DNA of 64,000 bases from CAVUFH01 sp963740835. GTDB taxonomy: Bacteria; Actinomycetota; Acidimicrobiia; IMCC26256; PALSA-610. Below the pieces are notes generated by a model, which was not told where the DNA came from, did not search any database, and was given only the letters and a program-made list of their open reading frames with translations. The stretch covers positions 558,001-622,000 of the forward strand of contig CAVUFH010000007.1 of assembly GCA_963740835.1 (NCBI GenBank), given 5' to 3'. The position numbers were made by a program, and so were the translations under genes. Below are positions 16,052-25,015 of the stretch, piece after piece; the stretch's first letter is position 1, and every line of letters begins with the position of its first letter.

Positions 16052-18163
16052 TCAGCGGCTGTAGTCCTGCCAGGTCCCCTTCTGTTGCTGCGCGCCCACC
16101 GCCGGCTTGGTCCAGTCGCACACGCCGTCGGGGAAGATCGACTGCAGCCGTTGGGCCTGCGCGTCGGTGAACGCGACGCCGTAGCTGCCCGGGTCGACGG
16201 GTTGCAGCGTGCACTTGATGATTTCGTCACGGATGCCTTCGCCTGCGGCCGTGCGCGGGTCGCCCTTGATCGGGTAGGCGTCGGCGCACGGACCGGGATC
16301 GTCGTAGAGGTCCCAACCGCCGGTGAGCTTCTTGCCGTCCGGCAACGTGCACGTGTTGACCGCGTCGGCCGGCTTCTTGCCCGTGGTGAGCCATTGGTCG
16401 AGCAGCACCACTGGTGCGTTGCTGTTCGGCGTGTTGCCGAGCAGCTGGGCCGCGACGTTGGCAGACGGCGCCGTCCACAGCACGAGGTTGGGATCGTCCT
16501 TGCCGCCGTCCTTCAGCCGTTCCCGGATTGAGAACGCGTGGAAGCGCGTATGGATGTCGCCGACTGCGTCGGAGTAGAAGTTGCGCAGGATGATCGGCAG
16601 ATGTTGCAGCGGCCCGGCGCCGGTGACCGCGCCGACCTGGTACGCGATCGCCGCGGTCTTCGCGTCGATCGCTTCTCGCTGCGGCACGATGTTGCCGTCG
16701 ATGTCGTAGCCGCCGATACCGGCGTTCACGTCGAGGAATTGGTCGACCGAGATCGCGCCGGCACGCAGCGCGAGCAGTCCGTACTGCACGCCAATGTTGT
16801 CGAGAGGACGGTTCGCGAATCCGGTCTTCGGATCGACGCCGAGAATGTTCACGTTCATGTCGGCCAGCGAGCAGCGCGCGCCCTTCGGGTTGGTCACCGC
16901 GTTGTACACGGCGGCGCCGATCGCGTCGCACCCGTCGGTCGGGTTGACGCCGCCGACGAACAACCGGTCCCAGGACTCGCACGTGCCTGACGTCAGGTGT
17001 CCGTTGATCGCGACCTTCTGCGCGTCGGTGAGCGCGGCACCGGTGGCGGTCTTGTAGTAGTGGACGAGCAGGCCGCAATCAGTGACGCCGGCCGCGATCG
17101 ACGTGGAGTCGGGGAAGGGCAGGCTGGGCGAGAGCCCGTCGAGGATGCCCGGGTACGCGTGCGCGATCGTGAGCTGCTGGATCGCGCCGCCGGATCCGCC
17201 GTCGCCGATGGTGAACTTCGGCACGCCGTAGGCCTCGACGAAGTGCTCGCGCGTCATCAGCGCGGCTTCGGCCGAAAGCACGGTGTTGCATGTCGTCTGC
17301 AGCGTGTCGAGGGTGTTGGTCGCGACCGCGTAGCCGCTCCCGAGCAAATCGGTGTCGGCACCGCCGATGAACGACGAGCCCTGCGTGTACTGGTTGCCGC
17401 AGCCACCACCGAATCGGTAGACGAGACGGTGGTTCCAGCCGCTCGCATCCCACGTGGCGCCCGCCGCCGCCTTCGGCTTCGGGTCGAGCGTCCAGATCGT
17501 GTAGATGCCGCGATCGATGACGCCTTGTTCGGTGCGGATCACGAACGGCACCGACGTACCGCCGATCATGGTCGACGCGACGTCGGCCGGAGTCGACGCG
17601 GGATCGGCGAGGGGCTTCACGCTGCCGTCGGTCGCCTTGTAGGACCACGTCGTCTTCGTGGGCGCGTCGCAGTCGGCGTCGGTGGCGGGGCCGAGACCGG
17701 CCGCTTCCGTCGTGCACAACCACGGCTCGAGGTGCGGCCCCGCGAACATCGGGCCGTTCTTCGAATGGTTCGTCACGTCGATCTTCACCGACGTGTCATC
17801 GGACTTGGCCGCGATGACGTTGGCGCCGTCGCGCAAGCCGGCGATCAGCCCGCGGCGCGCGCCACCGCTGGCGGTGAACGCGGCGTCGACGTCCTTGCCG
17901 TTCGCGGTCACCACCGCGTCGGCCGCGCCGGCACCGGAGACCGTTACGAGCACGTCGCCGCCGCTCACGTAGCGAGCCCGGGTCGACGTCGTCTCCAGGG
18001 TCAGCCCACCTCCGGGCGCCGAAACGCGCGTCCGTACACCGGCATCGAGCGGCTTCGCGCCTCCGACCGAGGCGTTGGGCTTGTCGGCGCCGGACGACGA
18101 ACTGCATGCCGCGGCACACACGAGGAATGCCGCGAGAAGGAACCTGCACGCGCGTCGGGTCAC
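16052..18163 (-). CDS. DUF6351-family exported lipoprotein
   Basis: A 703-aa protein. The N-terminus MTRRACRFLLAAFLVCAAACSS is a lipoprotein signal with the lipobox Cys at about residue 20. A beta-rich region with an Ig-like look follows, then an alpha/beta-hydrolase-like core: YRFGGGCGNQYTQGSS and GDGGSGGAIQQL, in which GGSGG resembles a G-x-S-x-G nucleophile elbow. Several Cys pairs fit an extracellular fold. GTG 18163 overlaps the MaoC stop (GTGA), so it is the last gene of the CoA-thioester operon. An extracellular esterase releasing the operon's substrate would fit, but this is inference. Confidence 0.8.
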   Translation of the reverse strand: MTRRACRFLLAAFLVCAAACSSSSGADKPNASVGGAKPLDAGVRTRVSAPGGGLTLETTSTRARYVSGGDVLVTVSGAGAADAVVTANGKDVDAAFTASGGARRGLIAGLRDGANVIAAKSDDTSVKIDVTNHSKNGPMFAGPHLEPWLCTTEAAGLGPATDADCDAPTKTTWSYKATDGSVKPLADPASTPADVASTMIGGTSVPFVIRTEQGVIDRGIYTIWTLDPKPKAAAGATWDASGWNHRLVYRFGGGCGNQYTQGSSFIGGADTDLLGSGYAVATNTLDTLQTTCNTVLSAEAALMTREHFVEAYGVPKFTIGDGGSGGAIQQLTIAHAYPGILDGLSPSLPFPDSTSIAAGVTDCGLLVHYYKTATGAALTDAQKVAINGHLTSGTCESWDRLFVGGVNPTDGCDAIGAAVYNAVTNPKGARCSLADMNVNILGVDPKTGFANRPLDNIGVQYGLLALRAGAISVDQFLDVNAGIGGYDIDGNIVPQREAIDAKTAAIAYQVGAVTGAGPLQHLPIILRNFYSDAVGDIHTRFHAFSIRERLKDGGKDDPNLVLWTAPSANVAAQLLGNTPNSNAPVVLLDQWLTTGKKPADAVNTCTLPDGKKLTGGWDLYDDPGPCADAYPIKGDPRTAAGEGIRDEIIKCTLQPVDPGSYGVAFTDAQAQRLQSIFPDGVCDWTKPAVGAQQQKGTWQDYSR

Positions 18164-18582
18164 AGATCGACGCGCGCGGTGGCGTAGCCCGTGAACACGT
18201 CCTTGTCATCCTGGTTCGCGGTACGCAACGTCAGTTCGACAACCTGGTCACCGTCGACCTCGTGCACCTTGTCGACCGTGGCGGTCGTCGTGAGGTCGTC
18301 GCCGGGGAACACCTGCGACGTGAAGCGGCCGCCGAACTTCGTGAGCCGGCCGTCGCCGACGAGGTCGGTGACCATGTGCCCGGTCATGCCCATGGTGAGC
18401 ATCCCGTGCGCGAACACGCTCGGGTAGCCCGCGACCTTGGTCGCGAAGACCTCGTCGGTGTGGAGGGGGTTGTAGTCGCCCGATGCGCCCGCGTACTGCA
18501 CGAGTTGTGTGCGCTTGAGGTCTTCGACGACAACCGCGCTGAACGTCTGACCCGGTGTGAGCTCGCTCGCTTTCAGCGCCAT
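18160..18582 (-). CDS. MaoC-like hot-dog dehydratase
   Basis: A 140-aa single hot-dog protein. The R-specific hydratase motif is YAGASGDYNPLHTDEVFA, with Asp and His as the likely catalytic pair, followed by FAHGMLTMG. Start ATG 18582 touches the stop of the upstream hot-dog gene (TGATG). Such small MaoC proteins pair with a FAS1-like partner to form a heteromeric 2-enoyl-CoA hydratase (known for HadAB/HadBC and ChsH1/ChsH2), and the upstream gene supplies that partner. Confidence 0.9.
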   Translation of the reverse strand: MALKASELTPGQTFSAVVVEDLKRTQLVQYAGASGDYNPLHTDEVFATKVAGYPSVFAHGMLTMGMTGHMVTDLVGDGRLTKFGGRFTSQVFPGDDLTTTATVDKVHEVDGDQVVELTLRTANQDDKDVFTGYATARVDL

Positions 18583-19085
18583 CAGGAAGCCACCACCTTC
18601 TCGGTACGCACACCGACGGTGCGCGCGGTGACGACCAGCTCCCCCTGCTGGTCGCGGTACTCCGTGATCATCTCCGAGAACACGAGCTTGCCCGCGCGCT
18701 TGCCTTCCTTCTCCCACCGCTTCCCGTCACGCGTCTCCGCGCTGAGGACGTCGCCGGCCCGCAACGGTCGGTGGTACTCGTAATGCTGCTCGGCATGCAG
18801 TCCGGTGCCGCCGCCTCCACCACCGCTGCCACCGCCGCTCGAGTCGCGCTTCAACCCGGTGGGTTCCTTGCCCGAGCCGAACCACGGCTTCCCGAACTGC
18901 GGGCGGAGTGGGTACGTGTCGTCGAACTGCGCGCTGGCCTGCACGAACGTGGGCGGCGCGAGGATCCCGCCGGCTTCCTTCGCGGCGGGTGAGTTCGCAT
19001 CCGAGTACACCCGGTTGGGATCGCCCACGCTGCGGGCGAACATCAAGATGTGGCCGGCCTCGACGGGAAAACGCTCGACTGGCAT
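18582..19085 (-). CDS. FAS1-like dehydratase domain (MaoC_dehydrat_N) protein
   Basis: A 167-aa hot-dog protein. It begins RFPVEAGHILMFARSVGDPN, the signature of the FAS1-like/HadA partner half, and continues with ILAPPTFVQASAQFDD. A low-complexity glycine/serine linker (residues about 83-93) interrupts the fold before HAEQHYEYHRPLRAGDVL. It should form a heterodimer with the adjacent MaoC protein and hydrate an enoyl-CoA. ATG 19085 lies 36 bp after the SDR stop. Confidence 0.88.
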   Translation of the reverse strand: MPVERFPVEAGHILMFARSVGDPNRVYSDANSPAAKEAGGILAPPTFVQASAQFDDTYPLRPQFGKPWFGSGKEPTGLKRDSSGGGSGGGGGGTGLHAEQHYEYHRPLRAGDVLSAETRDGKRWEKEGKRAGKLVFSEMITEYRDQQGELVVTARTVGVRTEKVVAS

Positions 19086-19121
19086 CTCACTCCTCGTTCT
19101 GCATCAGGCCTTCGGGCATCC

Positions 19122-20012
19122 TCACGATTTCGTTTCGGTCGCGGCGAGCAGGTCCGTCACGACCGATCCGAGCTCCGCGGGATCCCACCGGGCACCGCGA
19201 TCCGCGCTCGGGCCGCGCTGCCAGCCTTGCGCGATCGCGATCCGGCCGCCACCCACGAGGAACACCTGTCCGGTGACCGCCGCGGACTCCACGCTCGCGA
19301 GCCACGCGACGATCGGTGCGATGTTGTCGGGGCTGCGTTCGTCCCACGCCCCGGGCTCCGGTGCGGGGCGCCCACCTCCGAGGTTCTCCGTCATGCGGGT
19401 CCGTGCACCCGGCGCCACCGCGTTCACGGTGACGCCGTACCGGCCCAGCTCCTTGGCCGCAATGATCGAGAACGTCGCGATCCCGGACTTCGCGGCGCCG
19501 TAGTTGGTCTGCCCCGGGTTCGCGAACAGCCCCGACGTCGACGACGTGTTGATGATCCGCGCGTCAACCGGCATGCCGTCCTTGTGCTGCGCACGCCAGT
19601 ACTCGGCGGCCCACCGGCTCGGTGCGAACGTGCCCTTGAGGTGCACGCGCACCACGGCGTCCCATTCCGCTTCGGACATGTTGAAGAGCATGCGGTCACG
19701 CAGGATGCCGGCGTTGTTCACGACCACGTCGAGCGACCCGAACGTGTTGATCGCGGTGTCGACGAGCTGCTTGGCACCGTCCCAGTCGGCGACGTCGTCC
19801 GTGTTGGCGACTGCCTCGCCACCTGCGACGACGATCTCGTCGACGACCGTCTGCGCCGGGCCCTTGTCCGCCCCGGTGCCGTCGACCGAACCGCCGAGAT
19901 CATTCACCACGACCTTGGCGCCTTGCCGCGCCAACTCGAGCGCATGCCCGCGACCAATGCCGCGTCCCGCACCGGTGACGATCGCGACGCGCCCGGCGCA
20001 GATGCCGCTCAC
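19122..20012 (-). CDS. SDR-family 3-hydroxyacyl-CoA dehydrogenase-like oxidoreductase
   Basis: A 296-aa classical short-chain dehydrogenase. NAD(P)-binding TGAGRGIGRG, NDLGGSVDGTG, VVNNAGILRD, catalytic Ser in INTSSTSG and Tyr/Lys in TNYGAAKSG are all present. The NDLGGSVDGTG insertion and overall length resemble the dehydrogenase part of peroxisomal multifunctional enzyme type 2, which acts on 3-hydroxyacyl-CoA. GTG 20012 overlaps the acyl-CoA dehydrogenase stop. It probably oxidises the product of the adjacent hydratase pair. Confidence 0.9.
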   Translation of the reverse strand: MSGICAGRVAIVTGAGRGIGRGHALELARQGAKVVVNDLGGSVDGTGADKGPAQTVVDEIVVAGGEAVANTDDVADWDGAKQLVDTAINTFGSLDVVVNNAGILRDRMLFNMSEAEWDAVVRVHLKGTFAPSRWAAEYWRAQHKDGMPVDARIINTSSTSGLFANPGQTNYGAAKSGIATFSIIAAKELGRYGVTVNAVAPGARTRMTENLGGGRPAPEPGAWDERSPDNIAPIVAWLASVESAAVTGQVFLVGGGRIAIAQGWQRGPSADRGARWDPAELGSVVTDLLAATETKS

Positions 20013-21247
20013 TGCTCCGATCCCGGTTCACGTCCATGGGTCGGCTCCAGCGTCGACTCTTTCGGCAGACCGAGCACCCGCTCGCCGACGATGTTGCGTT
20101 GCACTTGCGCGGTGCCGCCCCAGATCGTGGCCGACCGGCTCGTGAGGAAATCGGATTGCCACCGGTCGAGCGTGTAGTGCTCGCCGTTCGGCCGCACCAT
20201 CGACTGCGCGCCCCGCAGGTTCATGATCCACTCACCCAGATCGCGCGCGTACTCGGACCAGAACATCTTGTTGATCGACGCGCCCGGCCCCGGCTCCTTG
20301 CGGGCGACGACCTCCGACAGCGTTCGCAACCCGGCGTATCGCATGATCTCCGCGTTCGTGTAGGCCCACGCGAGCTTCTGCCGCACGAGGGGATCGTCGC
20401 TCCGACCCAACGTTCGGACCTCATCGACCAGGCGCCAGAACTGCTTCTCGTACTGGACGTGCTGCGTCGTCGCGTTCCCGCCGCGCTCGTTGCCGAGCGT
20501 CGTCATGGTCACCCGCCACCCGTTGTGCAGCCCCCCGATCACGTTGAACAAGGGCGCGCGTGCGCCGGTGATGAACGACTCGGTGAACCCGCTGGTGCCG
20601 GTGATCTGGCGGATTGGTCGCAGCTCGAACCCGTTCGACGCGCCGTCGGGCCGGCGCATCGGCACGAGCACGTACGAAATGCCGCGATGCTTCGGTGCGT
20701 CCGGATCCGTGCGGCACAGGCAAAACATCATGTTCGCCATCTGCGCGCCCGAGGTCCACACCTTCTGGCCGGTGATCACGACCTCGTCACCGTCGACGAC
20801 GCCGCGCGTCTGCAGCCCGGCCAGGTCCGAACCGGCGTCGGGCTCGGAGAACCCCTGGCAGTAGCGATCGGTGCCGTCGATGATGCGGGGCAGGAAGTAC
20901 GCCTTCTGCTCGTCGGTGCCGTGCACGATGATCGACGGACCGACGAGCCACTCGCCCATGCCGCGCGTCACTCGGGGCACGCGTGCACGCGCGAACTCCT
21001 CGTTCAGGACCGCGACCTCGACCCCGCTCAGCCCGCGGCCGCCGTACTCCTTCGGCCACCCGACGCACAGATAGCCCGCGTCGAGCAGCTTCTGTGTCCA
21101 CGTGCTCACCGCCGGGCCACCCTCGAACATCAGCCGGCGCGGGTCGACGCTGTCGTCGAGGTCGTCGGGACGGTTGGCCTCCAGCCACTGACGCAACTCG
21201 TCGCGGAACTGCTCGGCTTCCGGGCCGAGTTGGATCTCCATCGGCAT
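20009..21247 (-). CDS. Acyl-CoA dehydrogenase
   Basis: A 412-aa FAD enzyme of the acyl-CoA dehydrogenase family. The sequence shows WPKEYGGRGLSGVEVAVLNEE, the flavin-contacting CQGFSEPDAGSDLAGLQTR, QKVWTSGA, and the C-terminal IWGGTAQVQRNIVGERVLGL. ATG 21247 follows GGGGGGA at good distance. It sits between the DUF35 and SDR genes. The enzyme would introduce the double bond that the hot-dog pair hydrates. Actinobacterial steroid side-chain dehydrogenases often need a second FadE partner; none is encoded here. Confidence 0.92.
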   Translation of the reverse strand: MPMEIQLGPEAEQFRDELRQWLEANRPDDLDDSVDPRRLMFEGGPAVSTWTQKLLDAGYLCVGWPKEYGGRGLSGVEVAVLNEEFARARVPRVTRGMGEWLVGPSIIVHGTDEQKAYFLPRIIDGTDRYCQGFSEPDAGSDLAGLQTRGVVDGDEVVITGQKVWTSGAQMANMMFCLCRTDPDAPKHRGISYVLVPMRRPDGASNGFELRPIRQITGTSGFTESFITGARAPLFNVIGGLHNGWRVTMTTLGNERGGNATTQHVQYEKQFWRLVDEVRTLGRSDDPLVRQKLAWAYTNAEIMRYAGLRTLSEVVARKEPGPGASINKMFWSEYARDLGEWIMNLRGAQSMVRPNGEHYTLDRWQSDFLTSRSATIWGGTAQVQRNIVGERVLGLPKESTLEPTHGREPGSEQ

Positions 21248-21286
21248 TTGGATCCCCCCAGTACTGATGTTGCGAAGCGCGGGTCC

Positions 21287-21685
21287 CTAGCGTGGTTCGA
21301 ACTGCGGCAGGTTGCGGCCGTCGGACAGCGGCTGCCACGTCAGCGTCACCGGCAGCCCGATCGGGATGGTCGTCGGGTCGACGTTCACGACGTTGCTCAT
21401 CATGCGCACACCTTCGGCGAGGTCGATCAACGCGACCGCGTACGGCAGGTCGGACGCGTCGCGGCCCGGGCCGGGGAGGTGATGCACGCCGACCGCGTAG
21501 ACGACACCCTCACCCGTCGCTGCCCTCCACTCGATCGCCGATCCGAGACACCGCGGACACACATCGCGCGGGTACCACATCGGCTGCGCGCACTCGACGC
21601 ACCACGGCAGCACGAACTCGTGGTTGCGCGACGCGTCCCAGAACGGTTCGGACGCCGGCGAAACCGGCGGTTCGATGATCTTCAT
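21287..21685 (-). CDS. DUF35 / OB-fold zinc-ribbon protein
   Basis: A 132-aa protein with a zinc ribbon (LPWCVECAQPMWYPRDVCPRC: two Cys pairs) and an OB-fold (VYAVGVHHLPGP, PYAVALIDLAEGVRMMSNVV). DUF35 proteins partner with thiolase-like enzymes: in cholesterol degradation the DUF35 domain of ChsH2 binds the aldolase Ltp2. ATG 21685 overlaps the thiolase stop (ATGA), which fits a stable complex between the two. Confidence 0.9.
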   Translation of the reverse strand: MKIIEPPVSPASEPFWDASRNHEFVLPWCVECAQPMWYPRDVCPRCLGSAIEWRAATGEGVVYAVGVHHLPGPGRDASDLPYAVALIDLAEGVRMMSNVVNVDPTTIPIGLPVTLTWQPLSDGRNLPQFEPR

Positions 21686-22849
21686 ACTGTCGCCTCGGTG
21701 CCGAGCACGACGGTGCCCATCGTCGACAGCACGCCGCCGGAACCGTGCGCGATCGCGATCTCCGGAGCGCGCGAATTGCCGTTCGCCGCACTCGCCGCGG
21801 AGTTGGTGCACGGCCTCAACCAACAAGAACATGCCGTACTGACCCGGGTGCGTGTACGAGAGGCCGCCCCCGTTCGTGTTCATGGGCAGCGCGCCACCCG
21901 GCCCGAGCTTCCCGTCGGCGACGAACGCGCCGCCTTCGCCCTTGCCGCAGAACCCGAGATCTTCGAGATGCAACAGCGCGGTGATCGTGAACGAGTCATA
22001 GCCCATGAGCAGATCGACGTCGCTCGGCTTGATCCCGGCCATCGCGAACGCGGCCGGCCCGGAGACGACGCCGCCGGTCGTCGTGAGGTCCGGCATCTCA
22101 CTGATCATCGAGTGCGTCCCGCCCGTCGCCGCGCCGAGCACGTATATCGGCGGCTTCGCGAGGTCGCGGGCCCGTTCGGCGGACGTCATCACGAACGCAC
22201 CCGCGCCGTCGGTCACGAGGCAGCAGTCGAGGAGGTGCAATGGTGAGACCTGCAACGGCGACGCAAGCACGTCGGCGATCGTGATCGGGTCGCGGTAGCG
22301 CGCGTTCGGGTTCATCGCGGCCCACCTGCGGGTGTCCACCGCGATCTGCGCGAGCTGCTCGGAGGTCGTCCCGAAACGCGCCAGGTGCCGGCTGGCCGCG
22401 AGCGCGTACGCCCCCATCGGCATGCGCAGCCCGTACGGCAACTCCCACTCCGCCATCGGGTTCGGACCGGGAAACCCGCGGAACCCGCCGCCGTTGCCGC
22501 GCTGCCGGTCGCCGCGGGGCGTCGCCGCGTACACGCCGACGACGACCTCGCACAGGCCCGCCGCGATCGCGGCGGCCGCGTGCTCGACATGCAGTTCGTA
22601 GCTCGACCCGCCGACCATCGTCCCGTCGAGGAAGCGCGGCCTCACCCCCAGGTATTCGGCCAGCCCGGTGGGCATGCCGCCGTACGCGATGCCGTCGACA
22701 TCCGCGATCGTGAGACCGGCATCGCCGAGGGCGATTCGGATCATGTCGACCTCGAGCGCGCGCCCGAACGTCGGGAGCACGCCCGTCGGTGACGCGATGT
22801 CGGCGACGCCGACAATCGCCGCCTGCGCCCGCATCGTGCGGTCGGTCAC
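21682..22849 (-). CDS. Thiolase-like / Ltp2-type aldolase (lipid-transfer protein family, one frameshift)
   Basis: About 388 aa after repair. The fold is thiolase-like (ALGDAGLTIADVDGIAYGG, SPLHLLDCCLVTDGAGAF, NTNGGGLSYTHPGQYGMF, HGSGGVLST near the end). The position of the thiolase nucleophilic Cys reads GGSSYELHVEHA, so the Cys is absent, as in Ltp2-type retro-aldolases and other non-condensing homologues. GTG 22849 follows GGGGGA. The frame breaks near 21770; dropping one base joins QLRGECG to EIAIAHGSGGVLST. It is the first gene of the operon, directly followed by DUF35, and lies 33 bp from an inverted repeat. Confidence 0.88.
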
Positions 22850-22881
22850 GCGTGATCCCCCATCGGTCGGCGAGCGGCACA

Positions 22882-22906
22882 CTTCTTACACCAGGAATGT
22901 AAGAAG
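22882..22906. promoter_or_regulatory. 9-bp perfect inverted repeat, likely operator of the CoA-thioester operon
   Basis: CTTCTTACA (22882-22890) and TGTAAGAAG (22898-22906) are perfect inverted arms around a 7-bp spacer. It is strikingly AT-rich for this genome and lies 33 bp upstream of the thiolase start. No T-run follows, so an operator (for example TetR-type) is more likely than a terminator. Confidence 0.6.
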
Positions 22907-22992
22907 CTGCGTCGCCGGTCGTCCACTCCGTCGCCGGACGCGCCCAGGGGTCGGTCAGGGCTCCACTCGACTCACGATCCGGCGACTGACGC

Positions 22993-24168
22993 TCACGTGA
23001 GCGCGTTCACGACGAGGTGCACCACCAGCGCGGCGGCCAGCGCGGGGAGCCCGATACGCACACCCATCGCCGCGTAGCGCCGGTTCGAAACGGGCTGACC
23101 GAGCCGAGTCATCGTCGACTGCCACAGCAGCGTCGACAGCGCGCCGGTGACCCACAGCGTGGGGCCGATGTTGGCGCCGAGCAGCACGGCCCACATCTTG
23201 TCCGGATGCGCGCCGAGGCCCGGAAGCGCGACCAGGACCGCGGGCAGGTTGTTCACCGCGTTTGCGGCCAGGACCGTCACGCCGAACGTGAGCGCCTGCC
23301 CCGGTGCGCCGGGGACCGAGAGCACGCGGTCGACGTCGACCGCCTGCGCCGCGCCGAGCGCGAGCGTGCCGAGGGCGAGGGCCAGCGCCACCGCGCCAAG
23401 TGGGACGTGTCGCCACGGGAACTGCCGAGTCCGCGCGCTGAGGAACGCGAGCGCGATAGCGGCGACGACCCACGCCGGAATACCAAGCGCGTCGCCAACG
23501 GTGAAGCCGAGCAGAAGGAAGGCGACGACCGGTGCGCCGATTCGCAACGCGCGCCGGTCGACGACCTCGGGTGCCGGCTCGTGGGGCGGTTCGACGCCGG
23601 CTGACCGGCGGAAGGCGAACCAACCGACGATCGTCGCCGCGAGCGCGGCGGGAGCCGCGTGCACGAGGAAGTCGCCGACTCCGAGGTGCAGTTGATCTGC
23701 GAGCACGAGGTTGGTGAGGTTCGAGACGGGGAGGATTGACGATGCGAGCGATGCGAGCAGCGCAGGGATGAACGCGAGCGCGACCGCGTCGTCGCCGTGG
23801 CGGTGCGCGATGCGGACGTAGAGCGGGGTGAGGAGCACGACCGCGGCGTCGAGGTTGAACAGCACGGTGACCGCGCCCGCGAGCCACCACAGCGCGAGCC
23901 GCAAGCGCCGCGCGGTGCCGACCGATGCCGCGACTGCGCCGAAGAAGCCGATCTCGTCGAGCAGCACCGCGAGCGGCACTGCGAGCACGAGGAACGCGAG
24001 CGGGGCCGCGAGTGCGTCGACCGCGTCACCGAACACCGGCCAGGGCACGATGCCGACCAGGAGGGCCATCGCTGCGACCGCCGCGGCCACGACCCAGGCA
24101 CGGACGCGCGGGGGGCCGACGACACTGCCGGCCACGCCGACGACGAGGGCGCCCACCTCCAAGGTCAC
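22993..24168 (-). CDS. ArsB/NhaD-type ion-transporter family permease
   Basis: A 391-aa, very hydrophobic protein with about 10-11 membrane spans. Two inverted-repeat signature loops are visible: SNLTNLVLADQL and ANAVNNLPAVLV, the paired N-rich motifs of the ArsB/NhaD/SLC13 superfamily. A basic loop FRRSAGVEPPHEPAPEVVDRR separates the halves. GTG 24168 is the likely start. No arsenic operon genes or regulator are adjacent, so the substrate (arsenite, Na+/H+ or a carboxylate) is open. Confidence 0.85.
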   Translation of the reverse strand: MTLEVGALVVGVAGSVVGPPRVRAWVVAAAVAAMALLVGIVPWPVFGDAVDALAAPLAFLVLAVPLAVLLDEIGFFGAVAASVGTARRLRLALWWLAGAVTVLFNLDAAVVLLTPLYVRIAHRHGDDAVALAFIPALLASLASSILPVSNLTNLVLADQLHLGVGDFLVHAAPAALAATIVGWFAFRRSAGVEPPHEPAPEVVDRRALRIGAPVVAFLLLGFTVGDALGIPAWVVAAIALAFLSARTRQFPWRHVPLGAVALALALGTLALGAAQAVDVDRVLSVPGAPGQALTFGVTVLAANAVNNLPAVLVALPGLGAHPDKMWAVLLGANIGPTLWVTGALSTLLWQSTMTRLGQPVSNRRYAAMGVRIGLPALAAALVVHLVVNALT

Positions 24169-24227
24169 CGAGCCATCTTCCCCGGTCCGCCGCGGCCCGA
24201 CACCGGACCGAACGGACCGCGTTTTCG

Positions 24228-24280
24228 GTCATCAGAGTCGCGAAGTCCGCGCTCGGCGCGGGCTTGTCGACTCTGATGAC
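24228..24280. repeat. Long hairpin, copy 1 of a 51-bp palindromic element
   Basis: GTCATCAGAGTCG (24228-24240) pairs perfectly with CGACTCTGATGAC (24268-24280). The inside also pairs (AAGTCCGCGC with GCGCGGGCTT, one G-U), leaving a 3-base loop. The core from 24230 to 24280 is 51 bp. A second 51-bp element with the same ends lies at 24361-24411. Confidence 0.8.
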
Positions 24281-24360
24281 ACTTTCCCGCGCAGGCGCGG
24301 GCGCGATCCGACACATCACATGTGTTGATTCAGGCTGACGGGAGCGAGCTGGCGTTCTGC

Positions 24361-24411
24361 CATCAGAGTCGAATTCATCGGGCCAAGCGCGGAGAAATCG
24401 GTTCTGATGAC
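24361..24411. repeat. Imperfect hairpin, copy 2 of the 51-bp palindromic element
   Basis: It begins CATCAGAGTCG and ends TCTGATGAC exactly as copy 1, is also 51 bp long, and its arms pair imperfectly (about 13 of 16 outer positions). The middle differs from copy 1, so ends and length are conserved while the stem has drifted. The end overlaps the first possible ATG (24407) of the downstream kinase frame, which argues that the real start is the GTG at 24458. Confidence 0.7.
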
Positions 24412-24457
24412 AAATTGGCGGGCGGGGCCGCCGATGCGCGCGGCCGGGGAGGGTGGC

Positions 24458-25015
24458 GTGCCCGACGGAACGGATGACACGGACGGGGTGGTGCTGCCGG
24501 CGCCGTGCCTCGTCGTGCTCGTCGGGCCGTCGGGCGCCGGCAAGTCCTCGTGGGCGCAGCAGCACTTCGCGCCCGAGCAGATCGTGTCGAGCGATCACCT
24601 GCGCGCGGTGGTCGGCGAAGGCGAAGAGGACCTCGCAGCCAGCACCGATGCATTCGCGCTGCTCGACACGATCATCGCGCAACGGCTGCGGCGGCGATTG
24701 ACGACCGTCGTCGACACGCTCGGGCTCGAGCCCGATCGCCGAACCGCGTGGATCGACCTCGCCGCTCGCCACGACGTCGCGCGAGTGGCGGTCGTGTTCG
24801 TGGCGCCGGTCGCCGAGTGTCGCGTCCGCAACCGCGCGCGCGGCAAGGTTGTTCCCGATCGGGTGCTCTCGCGACAATTGCGCGAGGTCGTCGCCCAACG
24901 CGACGCGCTCGCGCACGAGTTCGACATCGTGCTGGAGCCGGCTGTGGTGCGCACCGCGCCGCGCACGTGGCGCGTGCGAGTGCGCTCGCGGCCGCGCAGG
25001 CCACCGCACCGGTAG
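24458..25015 (+). CDS. P-loop (AAA_33/polynucleotide-kinase-like) kinase
   Basis: About 185 aa. Walker A is GPSGAGKSS near residue 16, followed by QIVSSDHLRAVVGEGEED (the SSD motif of polynucleotide-kinase-type proteins) and a TTVVDTLGLEPDRR strand, with VVFVAPVAECRVRNRARGK as the lid/arginine region. GTG 24458 sits behind GGGGAGG; starts further upstream fall in the hairpin repeat. It overlaps the luciferase-like gene downstream. The substrate is not known; RNA repair or small-molecule phosphorylation are both possible for this family. Confidence 0.75.
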   Translation: MPDGTDDTDGVVLPAPCLVVLVGPSGAGKSSWAQQHFAPEQIVSSDHLRAVVGEGEEDLAASTDAFALLDTIIAQRLRRRLTTVVDTLGLEPDRRTAWIDLAARHDVARVAVVFVAPVAECRVRNRARGKVVPDRVLSRQLREVVAQRDALAHEFDIVLEPAVVRTAPRTWRVRVRSRPRRPPHR

